NCBI GenBank assembly: GCA_001799675.1
Contig: MGTX01000032.1
Coordinates: forward strand, 1-64,000
Reading direction: 5' to 3'
From: Elusimicrobia bacterium GWA2_66_18
Lineage (GTDB): Bacteria; Elusimicrobiota; Elusimicrobia; UBA1565; UBA9628
Length of the DNA stretch: 64,000 nucleotides
Below, in pieces: positions 42,785 through 52,229 of this stretch. Below the pieces are notes generated by a model that was given only the letters and a program-made list of their open reading frames with translations, was not told the DNA's origin and did not search any database. A program made the position numbers and the translations under genes. Numbering within the stretch: the stretch's first letter is position 1; each line of letters opens with the position of its first letter.

Positions 42785-43393
42785 CCGGCGCAGGACGGTT
42801 TCCCACGAGCGCGGGGGCGCGCCGGGGACCGAAGACCAGACGGTGACGCGCAGGGCATCCTCGCCTTCGAACGCCCAGCGCGCGCGGTGTGACGCGCCGT
42901 TGGCGAAGACGACTTCGAACATATGCCGGCCCGACGCCGCGGCGTCGGGCGCGGTCGTGAAGAGGGCCTCGCCTTTGAGTGCCGCCGCCGGCAGGCTGTC
43001 CGTGGACAGCGCGGCGCCGTAGCGGCCCTTGCCCTTGGCGGGAGTAAGCTTCAGGCGGTGCCCGAGGTGTTCGCGGAACTGAAGTTCCTTGAGGGCGAGG
43101 GTTCCGTGCGCGCGTCCCAGCCAGCCGACCTCGAGCGTGGCGAGGATCTGGTAGCGGCCGAAGCCCTGGACGGCGGAACCTTCCCAGGTCCCCGACAAGG
43201 CCTTAAGGTCCGGCTTCTGCGCAACTGAGGGTTCCACGGGCAGCGAAGCGGCGACGGCGGCCGCCGTCGAACATTCGATCGGCACGAAGAGGTCTCCCGT
43301 CATCCGCGGCGGCCGGCCGCCGGCGCAGGACGGCCCGGCGGCGCGCGCGGCGGGGCAGAGGAACGCGACGACGAGAAGAGTTCCGATCTTCAT
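42767..43393 (-). CDS. Secreted hypothetical protein
   Basis: A 208-aa protein with signal peptide MKIGTLLVVAFLCPAARA. The mature part has a central LSGTWEGSAVQGFGRYQILATL segment with a beta-rich, lipocalin-like pattern. GGGGAACGACA precedes the ATG. Its GTG/ATG region overlaps the lipoprotein gene upstream (43390) by 4 bases, so the two are an operon. No family recognised. Confidence 0.6.
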   Translation of the reverse strand: MKIGTLLVVAFLCPAARAAGPSCAGGRPPRMTGDLFVPIECSTAAAVAASLPVEPSVAQKPDLKALSGTWEGSAVQGFGRYQILATLEVGWLGRAHGTLALKELQFREHLGHRLKLTPAKGKGRYGAALSTDSLPAAALKGEALFTTAPDAAASGRHMFEVVFANGASHRARWAFEGEDALRVTVWSSVPGAPPRSWETVLRRSTRQR

Positions 43394-43920
43394 TGTCGTT
43401 CCCCGGGGTCGGAGGTCGGCGGGGAACCAAATATTGGGGTCACCGGATAGCATTGACCGTATTGCCAGGAGAACCCTGTCGGACATCGTGATGATCCCTC
43501 AGCGGACGAGGCTTGACTTGCAGGGGCTATCATCACGTCTTCATTGGTATTGAGGTAGTGGTCGAAGCAGTGCCGTATTTCATCAGGATTCGGAATGCAT
43601 TTTTTAATGCCGCAGCTTGCTGAAATAAGTATCCGGTACTCACCGTTGCCTAGAGGCAATTTCGCGGCGGAAAAGGCGTAGGAATCGCCGGTCGTTCCGT
43701 AAGTGTGGATGATCGCATCCGTGACAAGTTGAATCTTCTGGCGCGAATGGTTGGCAATCCAGATTTGAGCCAGAGCCCACTTATCTAGACACGTCTTCCA
43801 ATCGCATGTCGGCGTCGGCTCATAGGCGATGCGATCGAGCGCCGCGCGGAGTTCGGGCGAGACTGGAAGCGCGGCGCAGCCGACCAACAGGACTGAGGCG
43901 AGCAGGCACAGATGCTTCAC
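43390..43920 (-). CDS. Putative lipoprotein
   Basis: A 176-aa protein starting at GTG 43920 with a lipobox LLVGC (KHLCLLASVLLVGC), so it is a likely lipoprotein. It has many Cys (about eight) in the mature part and a Pro/Ser tail. There is no recognised domain. The last codons overlap the next gene's ATG. Confidence 0.6.
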   Translation of the reverse strand: MKHLCLLASVLLVGCAALPVSPELRAALDRIAYEPTPTCDWKTCLDKWALAQIWIANHSRQKIQLVTDAIIHTYGTTGDSYAFSAAKLPLGNGEYRILISASCGIKKCIPNPDEIRHCFDHYLNTNEDVMIAPASQASSAEGSSRCPTGFSWQYGQCYPVTPIFGSPPTSDPGERQ

Positions 43921-43973
43921 GGCGTTCTCCGCGGTTGCATCGGATATCCTTGGGTTGTTCCGTCGATAAACCT

Positions 43974-44057
43974 TGCCGGCGGTGGGAGTCGAACCCACAC
44001 GAGGTTACCCCCGAGCGATTTTGAGTCGCTTGCGTCTGCCAGTTCCGCCACGCCGGC
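43974..44057 (-). tRNA. tRNA-Leu (CAA)
   Basis: An 84-base class II tRNA. The acceptor GCCGGCG pairs with CGCCGGC, the anticodon arm AGCGA-CTCAAAA-TCGCT gives CAA, and the long variable arm is CGGGGGTAACCTCG. The T loop is GTTCGACTC. The CCA is not encoded. Confidence 0.95.
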
Positions 44058-44189
44058 TCTATTGATTTTCCGAGGTCCGTTCGTATCGAGTTCGGCGTCA
44101 AACCGAGTCCGAACCCATCCGTGCAGCGAAGCGCATTCTAGCAGATTTGCTCTTTCGTATCTTGATCTGCAGATACTGTCTCGAACTGA

Positions 44190-44195
44190 TAGAAT
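44190..44195 (+). promoter_or_regulatory. -10 element TAGAAT, leaderless-type
   Basis: CTGATAGAAT, with TG one base upstream of the hexamer, ends 8 bases before the ATG at 44204. Confidence 0.65.
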
Positions 44196-44203
44196 AATCA
44201 ATC

Positions 44204-44785
44204 ATGATCATTTTACTGATGGGTTCGGTCTGCTTGACCCCTGTTTCTCCTTGGGCGGTCCAAGTTTCTGCCGTGCGCCAGGCTCCAGCGCGCCCGGCCG
44301 CGCCGCCTGCGTTCTCCCTGGGCGTGATGGCGCCAGCAGGGATTGCTCCCCTTGCCGCCCTGTCGGCTCCAGGGGCTGCCGCAGTCATCGCTGTTTCCGC
44401 GGGCCCGCAAGAGGCCGCGACTGCCGCGGCGTCTCTACGGGAGCTGGTTGCGGGGCAGGAGGTGCGGACCTCGGATCAGGGTGACGTCGCAAGCGCGTCG
44501 GCCGCGATCGAGCGCGTTTTCGATGGACGCCGCAGCCGGGATGTTTCGGCAAAGGCTGAGGATACTCTTGTGACCTTATTGGGATTTCAAGTGGATCACG
44601 GCTGGACAGCTTCTTACGTGATTGATCGTGGGGGCTTCCTTGTCTTGGTGGCGCTGGTGCGGGGCAAAGAGAAGACCTTTGTCCGCCTCGATCTCGACAA
44701 GATGCATTTCATCGACCCTCTCCGGGATGGAGCGTCTTTGTCCAAGCGATACGCCGTCAAGATCGCGGGAATGATCTCCCCGTAG
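44204..44785 (+). CDS. Secreted Ala/Pro-rich hypothetical protein
   Basis: A 193-aa protein with a short signal-like start (MIILLMGSVCLTPVSPWAVQVSA), then an Ala/Pro-rich linker (about 25-75) and a small folded domain (about 85-193). The style of exported low-complexity N-terminus matches the proteins at 28843 and 44757. The start follows a TAGAAT box. The 3' end overlaps the opposing gene by 29 bases. Function unknown. Confidence 0.6.
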   Translation: MIILLMGSVCLTPVSPWAVQVSAVRQAPARPAAPPAFSLGVMAPAGIAPLAALSAPGAAAVIAVSAGPQEAATAAASLRELVAGQEVRTSDQGDVASASAAIERVFDGRRSRDVSAKAEDTLVTLLGFQVDHGWTASYVIDRGGFLVLVALVRGKEKTFVRLDLDKMHFIDPLRDGASLSKRYAVKIAGMISP

Positions 44786-46376
44786 CTCTGCGCCCGAGCC
44801 AGTCCCAGCCCGCGCCGAGCAGGCCGCCGCCGAGCGCGCCGAGCAGGACCGCCAGGGCGACGACCCCGGCGCGGAAGCGCTTCACGTCGAAACCTTTCTT
44901 GAAGTTCTTGGTGTAGATCTCCTTGGTGATGGAGAGGACTTCCTTGGAGAGCTTCTTCGCGTTTCCGGGTTTATGATCGAGCTGGACCGCGATGAGCTCC
45001 TGGATCTTCGCCTTCAGCACCGGGGTCATCGCGCGCGTGTACTCCACGCCCTCCAGCACCTCGAAGACGGAGCGTTCCAAGTCGCGGCCGTGGGAGAGGG
45101 CGCGCTCGACGGTCTGATACTCGCGCGGTCCGGAGTCCGAGTGGGAGGTGGTGGTGTAGCGCTCATCGTGCGCGCCGCTCTTCTCGGCGCGCCACTGGTC
45201 CGCATCGAGGGCCAGCTCGCCCAGACGGGCGTGGATGACGGGCAGGTTCGTCATCAAGGTGGAGCCGTACTTCCAGACGCTGGCGTATCCCATCGCTTCT
45301 TGCGGGGAGAGGGCTTGGCGCAGGCCCCGGCTCTTCTCGGCCGCGTACTCACCGTCGGCGTTGGTCTGCTTGGCGATGCGCATGTCCTCGGTGAAGGAGG
45401 CCGCGCGACCCTTCCGGGTCAGGGCGTCGAGGCTCGACGAGGACGCCTCGCCGTGGGCGCGGTCGTACGAATAGCGGTGGATGGTGTAGTCGTAGACCTG
45501 CGTGGAGTAGGTCTCCTTGTGGCTCCGGCCGTTGCCATCGTCGACCGTTCGGGTGTGCCACTCCGTGTGCGTGACGTCGTGGTGGCTCTCGTCCCAGGTG
45601 CGGGAGAGCTGGGCGTCGGCATCGGCCGCCTGGAGGCGGACCTGCTCGTAGGGCTCGAGCAGGCGGCGCGCGGCGTCGGCCTCGTCCGGGAGGGACTTGA
45701 AGTAGTGCGGCAGTTCGTAGTGATGGATGCGCAGCTTCTGGCCGGCGTTGTAATCCAGCTCGGAGGCGAAGTTCGGCACGGGGCTGCCGACCAGGGTGCG
45801 CTCGTTGGCCTTGTTCCAGGCGTTGAAGACGTTCATGGTCATGTCGTTGGTTCCGGCCAGGTAGCGCGCCATGGGACCGATCTGACGGCCCTCGGATTCG
45901 GCGTCGCGCTCCATCTGGTGGATCTCGGAGAAGCCGACCGGGATGGACGCCTCGCGGGCCGCTTCGTGGTTCCAACCCAGACCGAGGCCGACCATCAGGC
46001 CGAAGGTCCCGAGGATGGCCACCTCCGCCGGAGTGTCGCGCAGGACCTGCTTGGTCTTGGCCCAGGCGGCGCGCGTCTTCCGTTTCCAGCCGGGTTCGTC
46101 CGGCTCTCCGCCAGGCTCCCCGCCCGACGGGGACGCGGCGAGGCTGAAAGAGGGGAGGATGGGCGTCGAGGGGACGGCCATGACGGAGACCGGAAGAGCG
46201 GCGAGCGTCGCGACGCTGGGGGTCAGGGCGGCGGGGGCGCTCGGGATCACGGCCGGCAGAGACGGCACGGTCGCAACGGATATCGGGGCGCGGAAGGCCT
46301 GGGCGGCGGCGTCCGCGGCGAAGGGTCCGGGGGCGACGAGAGCCAGGGCGAGGGCCCAGCTCAGGATGTTCTTCAT
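44757..46376 (-). CDS. Exported two-helix hypothetical protein
   Basis: A 539-aa protein. The signal peptide (MKNILSWALALALVAPGPFAADAAA) is followed by an Ala/Pro/Val linker, a membrane helix (about residues 120-140, ILGTFGLMVGLGLGW), a large soluble domain rich in His/Tyr/Thr (HYELPHYFK, HTEWHTRTV), and a C-terminal Gly-rich helix (VVALAVLLGALGGGLLGAGWDW). No family recognised. Confidence 0.6.
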   Translation of the reverse strand: MKNILSWALALALVAPGPFAADAAAQAFRAPISVATVPSLPAVIPSAPAALTPSVATLAALPVSVMAVPSTPILPSFSLAASPSGGEPGGEPDEPGWKRKTRAAWAKTKQVLRDTPAEVAILGTFGLMVGLGLGWNHEAAREASIPVGFSEIHQMERDAESEGRQIGPMARYLAGTNDMTMNVFNAWNKANERTLVGSPVPNFASELDYNAGQKLRIHHYELPHYFKSLPDEADAARRLLEPYEQVRLQAADADAQLSRTWDESHHDVTHTEWHTRTVDDGNGRSHKETYSTQVYDYTIHRYSYDRAHGEASSSSLDALTRKGRAASFTEDMRIAKQTNADGEYAAEKSRGLRQALSPQEAMGYASVWKYGSTLMTNLPVIHARLGELALDADQWRAEKSGAHDERYTTTSHSDSGPREYQTVERALSHGRDLERSVFEVLEGVEYTRAMTPVLKAKIQELIAVQLDHKPGNAKKLSKEVLSITKEIYTKNFKKGFDVKRFRAGVVALAVLLGALGGGLLGAGWDWLGRRATGRSFPRS

Positions 46377-46498
46377 TGTCTTCAGGATAGACGAAGCGCG
46401 CGGCGGCCGGAAGGGTGTCCGATGGTCCCGGGCCGATCCCCAAGGGCCTAGGGGAGGACCTAGGCCTTGGGAAGGTGGTAGGCGAGATCAGTCGAGGC

Positions 46499-47179
46499 TT
46501 AATGCAGGAGCTGCGGATAGAAGCGGCGGATGATCTTGTCGAGCATGCCGCGCTTATGAGCGGTCAAAGTCGTGGCCAGGCTGCGATAGTAGCGCACGAG
46601 GGCCTCATCCTCGGCATCGACGCGCCCGTTGGAGAGAAGCTCGCGCGCCGCGGGGGCAAGGCGCTCGGGGACGACGATCGGCACCATGACGCCCAAGGTG
46701 GGAGACCCCGTCTCGACGACCTCCCCCGAAAGCCAGCCGAGCCGCAGCGCGATGAGCGTGGCCTTGGCCTGGACCTCGTGGGCGCGAATCTCGCCGTCGA
46801 AAGTCTCGGTCGCGAGCAGGCCTTTTTCGTGCTCATGCATGTGCTGGAACTCGTGGGCCGCGGCGGGGACCGCGTGCTCGGCCGGAATCGTCGCGAGCAG
46901 GGATGCGAGCGTCACGCGGCGGGCGTCGAAGTCGTAATGGCCGGACCCGTCCGTCGGGGCGTAGCGAACAACGCCTAGACGAAAGGCGTACGGCTCCAGG
47001 TGCTCCAGCTGGACCGAAGGCGACTGGAGCGTCAGGGCCAGTCGCCCCAAGATGACCTGCACCGGAAGCGGCGCCGGGACGCCGACGATGGATCCCGGGA
47101 TAGTCCCGGAGACGACGCCGCGCGCCGCGCAGGCCGGAAGCGCGGCGGCCCAAAGCAGAAGGCAGAGCAATATTCTCAT
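46499..47179 (-). CDS. Secreted protein with HEFQH motif
   Basis: A 226-aa protein with signal peptide MRILLCLLLWAAALPACAA. PAAAHEFQHMHEHEKG is an HExxH zinc site, with a following EIRAHEVQAKA segment giving a third ligand candidate. A C-terminal helical region completes it. It is probably a small extracytoplasmic metallopeptidase; the family is not identified. Third protein of this HExxH-plus-helix type in the window (compare 18432 and 21046). Confidence 0.65.
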   Translation of the reverse strand: MRILLCLLLWAAALPACAARGVVSGTIPGSIVGVPAPLPVQVILGRLALTLQSPSVQLEHLEPYAFRLGVVRYAPTDGSGHYDFDARRVTLASLLATIPAEHAVPAAAHEFQHMHEHEKGLLATETFDGEIRAHEVQAKATLIALRLGWLSGEVVETGSPTLGVMVPIVVPERLAPAARELLSNGRVDAEDEALVRYYRSLATTLTAHKRGMLDKIIRRFYPQLLH

Positions 47180-47249
47180 TAGGGAAAGGGTAGTACCGGA
47201 ACCTCGTCTGGGGCTGGGCCTTATGGCCCCTGGGAAGGCCGCAAAAGCC

Positions 47250-49313
47250 CTACCTGAGGAGCTTTTGGATGAAGGCGTCTTCGTTGGGCTCCCGGCCCAG
47301 GTAGGCGCGCATGGAGTCGATCTCCGGGCGCGAGGAGCCCTTCTCCAGCACCTCGCGGCGCCAGAGCATGCCCACGACGGAGTTGAGCACGCCCTCCTTG
47401 GCAAAGCGCGTGAAGGCGTCGTCGGCTAACACCTCCGACCACAGATAGCCGTAGTAGCCGGCGCTGTAGCCGGCCATCAGGTGGCCGAAAGAGGCCTCGC
47501 GTTTGACTCCGTCGGGGGAGGGGATCAGGCCGACCAACTCCATGAACTGGCCAAAAAGCATCGACGTCTCCTTAGGCACGATCATGTGCAGCGTCATGTC
47601 GGCCATGCCGAAGGCGATCTGGCGGAGGTAGAGCAGGCCCCTGTTGAAGGAACGCGCGGCCAGCATCTTCTCGAAAAGTTCGGGGGGCAGCTTGCGGCTT
47701 GCGTCCTCGTAATGACCGGATATCTCGTCTAGCACCTCGCGCTGCCAAGCGAAGTTCTCGAGCATCTGCGAGGGCGTCTCGACGAAGTCGCGCGCCACCG
47801 ACGTGCCCGAGAACGAGGCGTACTTGGCCTTCGTGAGTATCTGGTGCAGGCCGTGGCCGAACTCGTGCATATAGGTGACGGCATCCTCGTGGCGCATGAG
47901 GGCCGGCTTGCCGGGCACGGCCTCCGGGAAGTTGGCCATCATCAGCGCCACGGGCCTTTGGTACCGGCCGTTCTCAAGCTCGCGTCCCTTGATGAGGCCG
48001 GCCACGGCGGCATGCGTGTACTTGCCCTCTCGCGGGTGGAGATCGAGGTAAAAATAGCCCAGCGTCCCGCCGCCGGCCGCGTCATCGACGCGCAGCAAGC
48101 GCACGTCCGGATGGTGGGCGCCCTCGGCCGGGACCTCCGAGAACTTCACGCCGAAGAGCTTTTCATAGACGCGCATCGTCCCGCTGACGACCTTGTCGAC
48201 GGGGAAATACTTCGCCACTTCCTCTTCATCGAAAGCAAACTTCGCCTTGCGCAGCTTCTCGCCGTAATACGACGTTTCCCAAGCTTCCAGGCGCTTTGCC
48301 GTCGGGTCGTCCTGGAGCTTGACCTCCAGCATAGCCTTGAGCTCGGCTTGGCCGCGGTCGCGCACCATCGCGTAGAGGCGCTTGAGGAAGTCCATCACCT
48401 GCCCGGGGCTCTTGGCCATGCGATTTTCGAGCTGCATCGCGGGAAAAGAGGGGTATCCCAGGAGTATCGCCGACTCGTCGCGCAGCCGCAGCGCCTCCAC
48501 CATCAGCGGCGGGTTTTTCTTCGCGGCGCGGTTATTGAACTTGGTCCAGAGCTGGCGGCGCATCTCGGCGCTGTGAGCGCCGTCCATGAAGGGGATGTAA
48601 TGCGGGTAAGCCAGCGTGACGCGGTGCTTGCCCTCGGGCGTGCGCTTCAGGGAGGCGATATAGTCCTCCGACATGCCCTTGAGATCCTCGATCGGCATGT
48701 CGATAAAGCCCTGATCGTCGGCGATGTTGGCCTCGAACTGGGTCGAGAGGACCGTCAGGCGCTGGCGTATCTGCGACAGCTTGGCTCGGTCCGCCTCCGA
48801 AAGAGCGTGGCCGCTGCTCTTGAAGCCGCGCTCCGTCTCTTCGAGCAGCCGCGCATCCTCGCCGGTCAGCGTCTCTTTTTTGTCGGCGTACTGCTTGAAA
48901 GCCCGGTATATTTCGGGCCGCGCCCAAAGCGCCACTTGATACTGGCCCGCTTCCTCCTCGAGGCTGCGCGCGGCCTCGCGCACCAAGGGGTCCGCGGCCA
49001 CATAACCCAAGATCGACATCGGCTCCACTGCGTCGGAGAAGTCCGCGGAGGCCGACTCCATGGCTTTGACCGTGTTGGCGAAGGTCCGTTGGTCGGCCGG
49101 CAGGGCCACGACGAGCCGCAGCGCCGCCTCGAGCTGAGCCTTGGCCGACGTGTAGCGCTGGGTGATCTGCTGCGGCGTGAGTTGAAACGAGATGCCGGTC
49201 CCGACGGCGCGCGGCAGAGCTGGGGGCGCTGCGGATGCGATGCTGCCCGCCGACGCCTGGAGGGGGGAGATGAATAACGATAAGCCGGCCAGCAGAGCGG
49301 ACAAGGTTTTCAT
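47250..49313 (-). CDS. Secreted M3 family oligopeptidase
   Basis: A 687-aa protein of the thimet oligopeptidase/Dcp (M3) family. The signal peptide is MKTLSALLAGLSLFISPLQASA. YMHEFGHGLHQ is the HExxH site, with DFVETPSQMLENF giving the third-ligand Glu and GYSAGYYGYLWSE the substrate-binding Tyr block. It degrades short peptides in the periplasm, unlike the cytosolic E. coli enzymes. TAAAAT lies 6 bases before the ATG. Confidence 0.94.
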   Translation of the reverse strand: MKTLSALLAGLSLFISPLQASAGSIASAAPPALPRAVGTGISFQLTPQQITQRYTSAKAQLEAALRLVVALPADQRTFANTVKAMESASADFSDAVEPMSILGYVAADPLVREAARSLEEEAGQYQVALWARPEIYRAFKQYADKKETLTGEDARLLEETERGFKSSGHALSEADRAKLSQIRQRLTVLSTQFEANIADDQGFIDMPIEDLKGMSEDYIASLKRTPEGKHRVTLAYPHYIPFMDGAHSAEMRRQLWTKFNNRAAKKNPPLMVEALRLRDESAILLGYPSFPAMQLENRMAKSPGQVMDFLKRLYAMVRDRGQAELKAMLEVKLQDDPTAKRLEAWETSYYGEKLRKAKFAFDEEEVAKYFPVDKVVSGTMRVYEKLFGVKFSEVPAEGAHHPDVRLLRVDDAAGGGTLGYFYLDLHPREGKYTHAAVAGLIKGRELENGRYQRPVALMMANFPEAVPGKPALMRHEDAVTYMHEFGHGLHQILTKAKYASFSGTSVARDFVETPSQMLENFAWQREVLDEISGHYEDASRKLPPELFEKMLAARSFNRGLLYLRQIAFGMADMTLHMIVPKETSMLFGQFMELVGLIPSPDGVKREASFGHLMAGYSAGYYGYLWSEVLADDAFTRFAKEGVLNSVVGMLWRREVLEKGSSRPEIDSMRAYLGREPNEDAFIQKLLR

Positions 49314-49319
49314 GCGGCG

Positions 49320-49325
49320 ATTTTA
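49320..49325 (-). promoter_or_regulatory. -10 element TAAAAT, leaderless-type
   Basis: TAAAAT on the minus strand ends 6 bases before the ATG of the M3 oligopeptidase; there is no Shine-Dalgarno. Confidence 0.55.
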
Positions 49326-49394
49326 TCGCAATCCAGGCGCGTACGATTGGATCGAAAGGCCTAATCCTGCGGCGATAAAAGACCTGGTATTAAG

Positions 49395-50546
49395 GTGCTA
49401 GACTTGCTCATCATCTTCACTCTTTGCGTCGCGAGCTGGTTGGGCACGGCGGGGCTGTGGGCCTGCCTGCGCTCGACGCTGCGCCGCTTCCGCGGCGGCC
49501 CCGCGCAGCCCTGCGACCTGGCCATGACCCTCATCAAGCCGGTGCGCGGCCTCGACGACATGCTGGAGGAGGGATTGCTCTCCATCGTGGAGTCCGACCC
49601 GCTCAAGACCCTCCAGGTCCTCATCGCCCTTGAGACCGCCGACGATCCCGCCTATCCTCTGGCGCGGGCCTTCCGCGAGGCGCACCCCGACCGCGACATC
49701 TCCGTGGTCCTCACCGGCCCCGCCGGCGCGCGCATGGGCAAGGCCCACAACATGATCGAGGCCCTGCCCCGGGCCCGGAGCCGCTTCATCCTCTTCTGCG
49801 ACGCGGACACCCGCCTGACGCGGGGCCTGCTGTCCGACGCGGCGCGCGCTTTCCGCGCGGGGGTCGACGCGGTGTACGCCATGCCCTACCACGCGAAGTC
49901 CTCGGGAGTGGGCGGCTGGTGGTTCATGATCGCCTTCAACCACTGCTTCTGCGTTCCGGCGGCGCTGAGCGCCGACTGGGGTCAATTACGGTCCTTCGCC
50001 GGAGCCTTCATGGGCTACACCCGCGAGGCCTTGGAGAAGATCGGGGGACTCGAGCGCTTCTCGAACGTCATCGCCGAGGACCTGTGCTTGGGCCTGGCCG
50101 CGCGGCGAGCGGGCCTGCGCCAGGAACTATTGAGCGAGCCGGTCCTCGTGCGCGAGACGGGAACATCCCCGGCGGAGGCCTTCGCCCACATCCTCAAGTG
50201 GTCGACCATCGTGCTCTGGAGCTGCCCGACGGCGTGGCTTCTGGCGCCCTTGTTCAACCCCGTGCTTCAGGCCGCCGCGGCGCTGGCGCTGGCCGCCGCC
50301 TCTGGGCGAAGCCTCGTCCTTCCGGGGGCCGCGCTGGCGGCGGCCCTGGGCTCGCGCGTCTCGATCGCCGTGATCCAGGACCGGGCGCTGGCGTCCTACC
50401 GTATCCCGGTCGCGGCGTACTGGCGCATCCTTCTCGCCGACTTGGGAGGACTGATCTTCTGGCCGCTGAGCCTGAGACGGACCATCTCCTGGAGGGGCCG
50501 CCGCTACCTCCTCGGCCCCGGCGGGACCTGCGCGGTCCTGCCCTGA
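49395..50546 (+). CDS. Ceramide glucosyltransferase-like GT21 (HpnI-type)
   Basis: A 383-aa membrane glycosyltransferase. One N-terminal helix is followed by a GT-A domain with LIKPVRGLDDMLEEGL, the DxD-type FILFCDADTRL, and VIAEDLCLGLAARRAG as acceptor motif. C-terminal membrane helices (about 260-345) follow. This matches GT21 enzymes such as HpnI and ceramide glucosyltransferase. The usual QxxRW is not evident (KWST..W). The acceptor lipid is unknown. Start GTG at 49395. Confidence 0.85.
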   Translation: MLDLLIIFTLCVASWLGTAGLWACLRSTLRRFRGGPAQPCDLAMTLIKPVRGLDDMLEEGLLSIVESDPLKTLQVLIALETADDPAYPLARAFREAHPDRDISVVLTGPAGARMGKAHNMIEALPRARSRFILFCDADTRLTRGLLSDAARAFRAGVDAVYAMPYHAKSSGVGGWWFMIAFNHCFCVPAALSADWGQLRSFAGAFMGYTREALEKIGGLERFSNVIAEDLCLGLAARRAGLRQELLSEPVLVRETGTSPAEAFAHILKWSTIVLWSCPTAWLLAPLFNPVLQAAAALALAAASGRSLVLPGAALAAALGSRVSIAVIQDRALASYRIPVAAYWRILLADLGGLIFWPLSLRRTISWRGRRYLLGPGGTCAVLP

Positions 50547-50572
50547 TATGGACGGATTGTCGGACAAAGTGA

Positions 50573-50578
50573 TAGTCT
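50573..50578 (+). promoter_or_regulatory. -10 element TAGTCT, leaderless-type
   Basis: GTGATAGTCT, with TG one base upstream, ends 7 bases before the ATG at 50586. Confidence 0.5.
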
Positions 50579-50585
50579 TCCGGCG

Positions 50586-51053
50586 ATGCCGCGCCCCATC
50601 CTCGTCGTGGACGACGACCGCCGCTATCACGAGTTCCAGGTGCGCGTGAGCTATGCCGACACGGACAAGATGGGGATCATCTACTACGCCAATTATCTGA
50701 GGTACTTCGAGCAGGGGCGCACGGAGCTTCTCCGCTCCCTGGGCGTGCGCTATCGCGACCTCGAGATCCAGCGCAAGCTCTTCCTGCCGGCCGTCGAGGC
50801 TCGCTGCCGGTACCTCGCTCCCAGCCGCTACGACGACCTGCTCACCGTGCGCACTTGGATCGCGGAACTGGGGCGCGCCAGCGTCGTCTTCGAGTGCGAC
50901 GTGCTGGACAGGGAGTTGGGCGCCAAGGTCGTGGCGCGCGGCTATTCCCGCCACGCCCTGGTCGACGACCTCTGGCGCATCGCGCGCATGCCCGACGACC
51001 TGCGCGGTCTTATGGCCCCGTTCGTGGGCCGCGGCCCCTGCGCGCCGCAATAG
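50586..51053 (+). CDS. Acyl-CoA thioesterase (YbgC/FadM-type, 4HBT)
   Basis: A 155-aa hot-dog fold thioesterase. VRVSYADTDKMGIIYYANYLRYFEQGR is the YbgC-type active-site helix with the catalytic Asp (YADTD). It hydrolyses acyl-CoA or acyl-ACP. A TAGTCT hexamer 7 bases upstream suggests its own leaderless promoter. About 100 bases separate it from the convergent YARHG gene. Confidence 0.92.
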   Translation: MPRPILVVDDDRRYHEFQVRVSYADTDKMGIIYYANYLRYFEQGRTELLRSLGVRYRDLEIQRKLFLPAVEARCRYLAPSRYDDLLTVRTWIAELGRASVVFECDVLDRELGAKVVARGYSRHALVDDLWRIARMPDDLRGLMAPFVGRGPCAPQ

Positions 51054-51158
51054 ACCTCGGCGGGTCGCGCGCGGCCCCGCGCCGTCAGGTGCCATGATTG
51101 AGCCGCCCGATGATGTTGATCGTGTGGAGCGACTGCCACTGCGCCTTCGAAAAGGCAT

Positions 51159-52202
51159 TCAAAATGGAGCAGGCAACGGCTTGGATTCGGCAATCCGCTT
51201 TTCCTTCTTCTGTATTCGAGCAATCATCTCGCGCTCGATGTCGCTCAAACTTGATTCAAACCCGTTTTGCGGTTCGTACCATTCTTTGCGGAGGAAGAAT
51301 TGTCTTAACTCGGGATCCTTAAAGACTCTCCCATGGCGAGCAAAAACGGCATTCCGCTTGATCTTGAGCAGGGCTAGAGTTTGGGTATTCGAATCCATGT
51401 CGTCTGCGCTGGTGATGATATCGCAATAGGCTGAATTGCTGCTCAGGGCAAGGCAGGCATCTCGCCGGTGAAAGAAAACCGTCAGGCTCGCGGAGCTGAG
51501 TGGATTGATGCCATTCAAGTCGAAAACAATCTGCCCACGACTGCGGTGACGCGGCGAGGACAAATCTTCCTTTTGTCCATCTTGTCGGCTATACACGACG
51601 CCGAGTCCGAGCCAATCTTCATCAAATCGAATATCGAACGATGCTTTTCCAATAGGGCCTTTCCATGATCCCCCAGTCCCATAGTCGTACGGGACCCACG
51701 ATCCGCCATCGGAAGAGCGGCCGTATGGGGCTTCATATTCAACAACGGAGGTGGTGGTGCTGCGAGCGGGGAAATCGACGTATTTGACTTTAAAATAGTA
51801 GGAAGTACCAGTTTTCATGTCTTCTTCGAGGGGTGCAACGTATCCTTCGACGAAGTTTGGAATATTTTTTGTGGAGACAATCTGCCCATTAACCCAGGTT
51901 TTAAAGTACAGGAAGTCATCTGACGCCGACGCTTCTGGTCCCCATCCATCGGCCGGGAACCCTACGGCAACCGTTGTGGATGGTCCGGCATTGTAGAAAT
52001 GGAACTCCGCTTTCACTCGGTACTTGTCCGGCAGCATGGTGATAAGGACATATTCGTCCGACATCGAGATTGCAGGGTGCTCGGCCATAAGACGGGCAGA
52101 TCCGCCCGCGATGTCCACCGCGCCGTCATCAGCAAAGCATTGTACGGGAAGAAGCCATGCGGCGATTCCTAGACCGAAGAGCAAAATGCGTTTATGGTTC
52201 AT
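51159..52202 (-). CDS. Secreted YARHG-domain protein
   Basis: A 347-aa protein. The signal peptide (MNHKRILLFGLGIAAWLLPVQCFA) is followed by a beta-rich domain (about residues 35-235). It ends in a YARHG domain (RNAVFARHGRVFKDPELRQFF, WYEP), a module of extracytoplasmic proteins of unknown function. An upstream in-frame ATG at 52217 is possible. TTGACA lies about 35 bases upstream. AT-content is higher than that of neighbours, hinting at recent acquisition. Confidence 0.75.
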   Translation of the reverse strand: MNHKRILLFGLGIAAWLLPVQCFADDGAVDIAGGSARLMAEHPAISMSDEYVLITMLPDKYRVKAEFHFYNAGPSTTVAVGFPADGWGPEASASDDFLYFKTWVNGQIVSTKNIPNFVEGYVAPLEEDMKTGTSYYFKVKYVDFPARSTTTSVVEYEAPYGRSSDGGSWVPYDYGTGGSWKGPIGKASFDIRFDEDWLGLGVVYSRQDGQKEDLSSPRHRSRGQIVFDLNGINPLSSASLTVFFHRRDACLALSSNSAYCDIITSADDMDSNTQTLALLKIKRNAVFARHGRVFKDPELRQFFLRKEWYEPQNGFESSLSDIEREMIARIQKKEKRIAESKPLPAPF

Positions 52203-52229
52203 ATTTAATGCAGCCATCTAACGGATATG

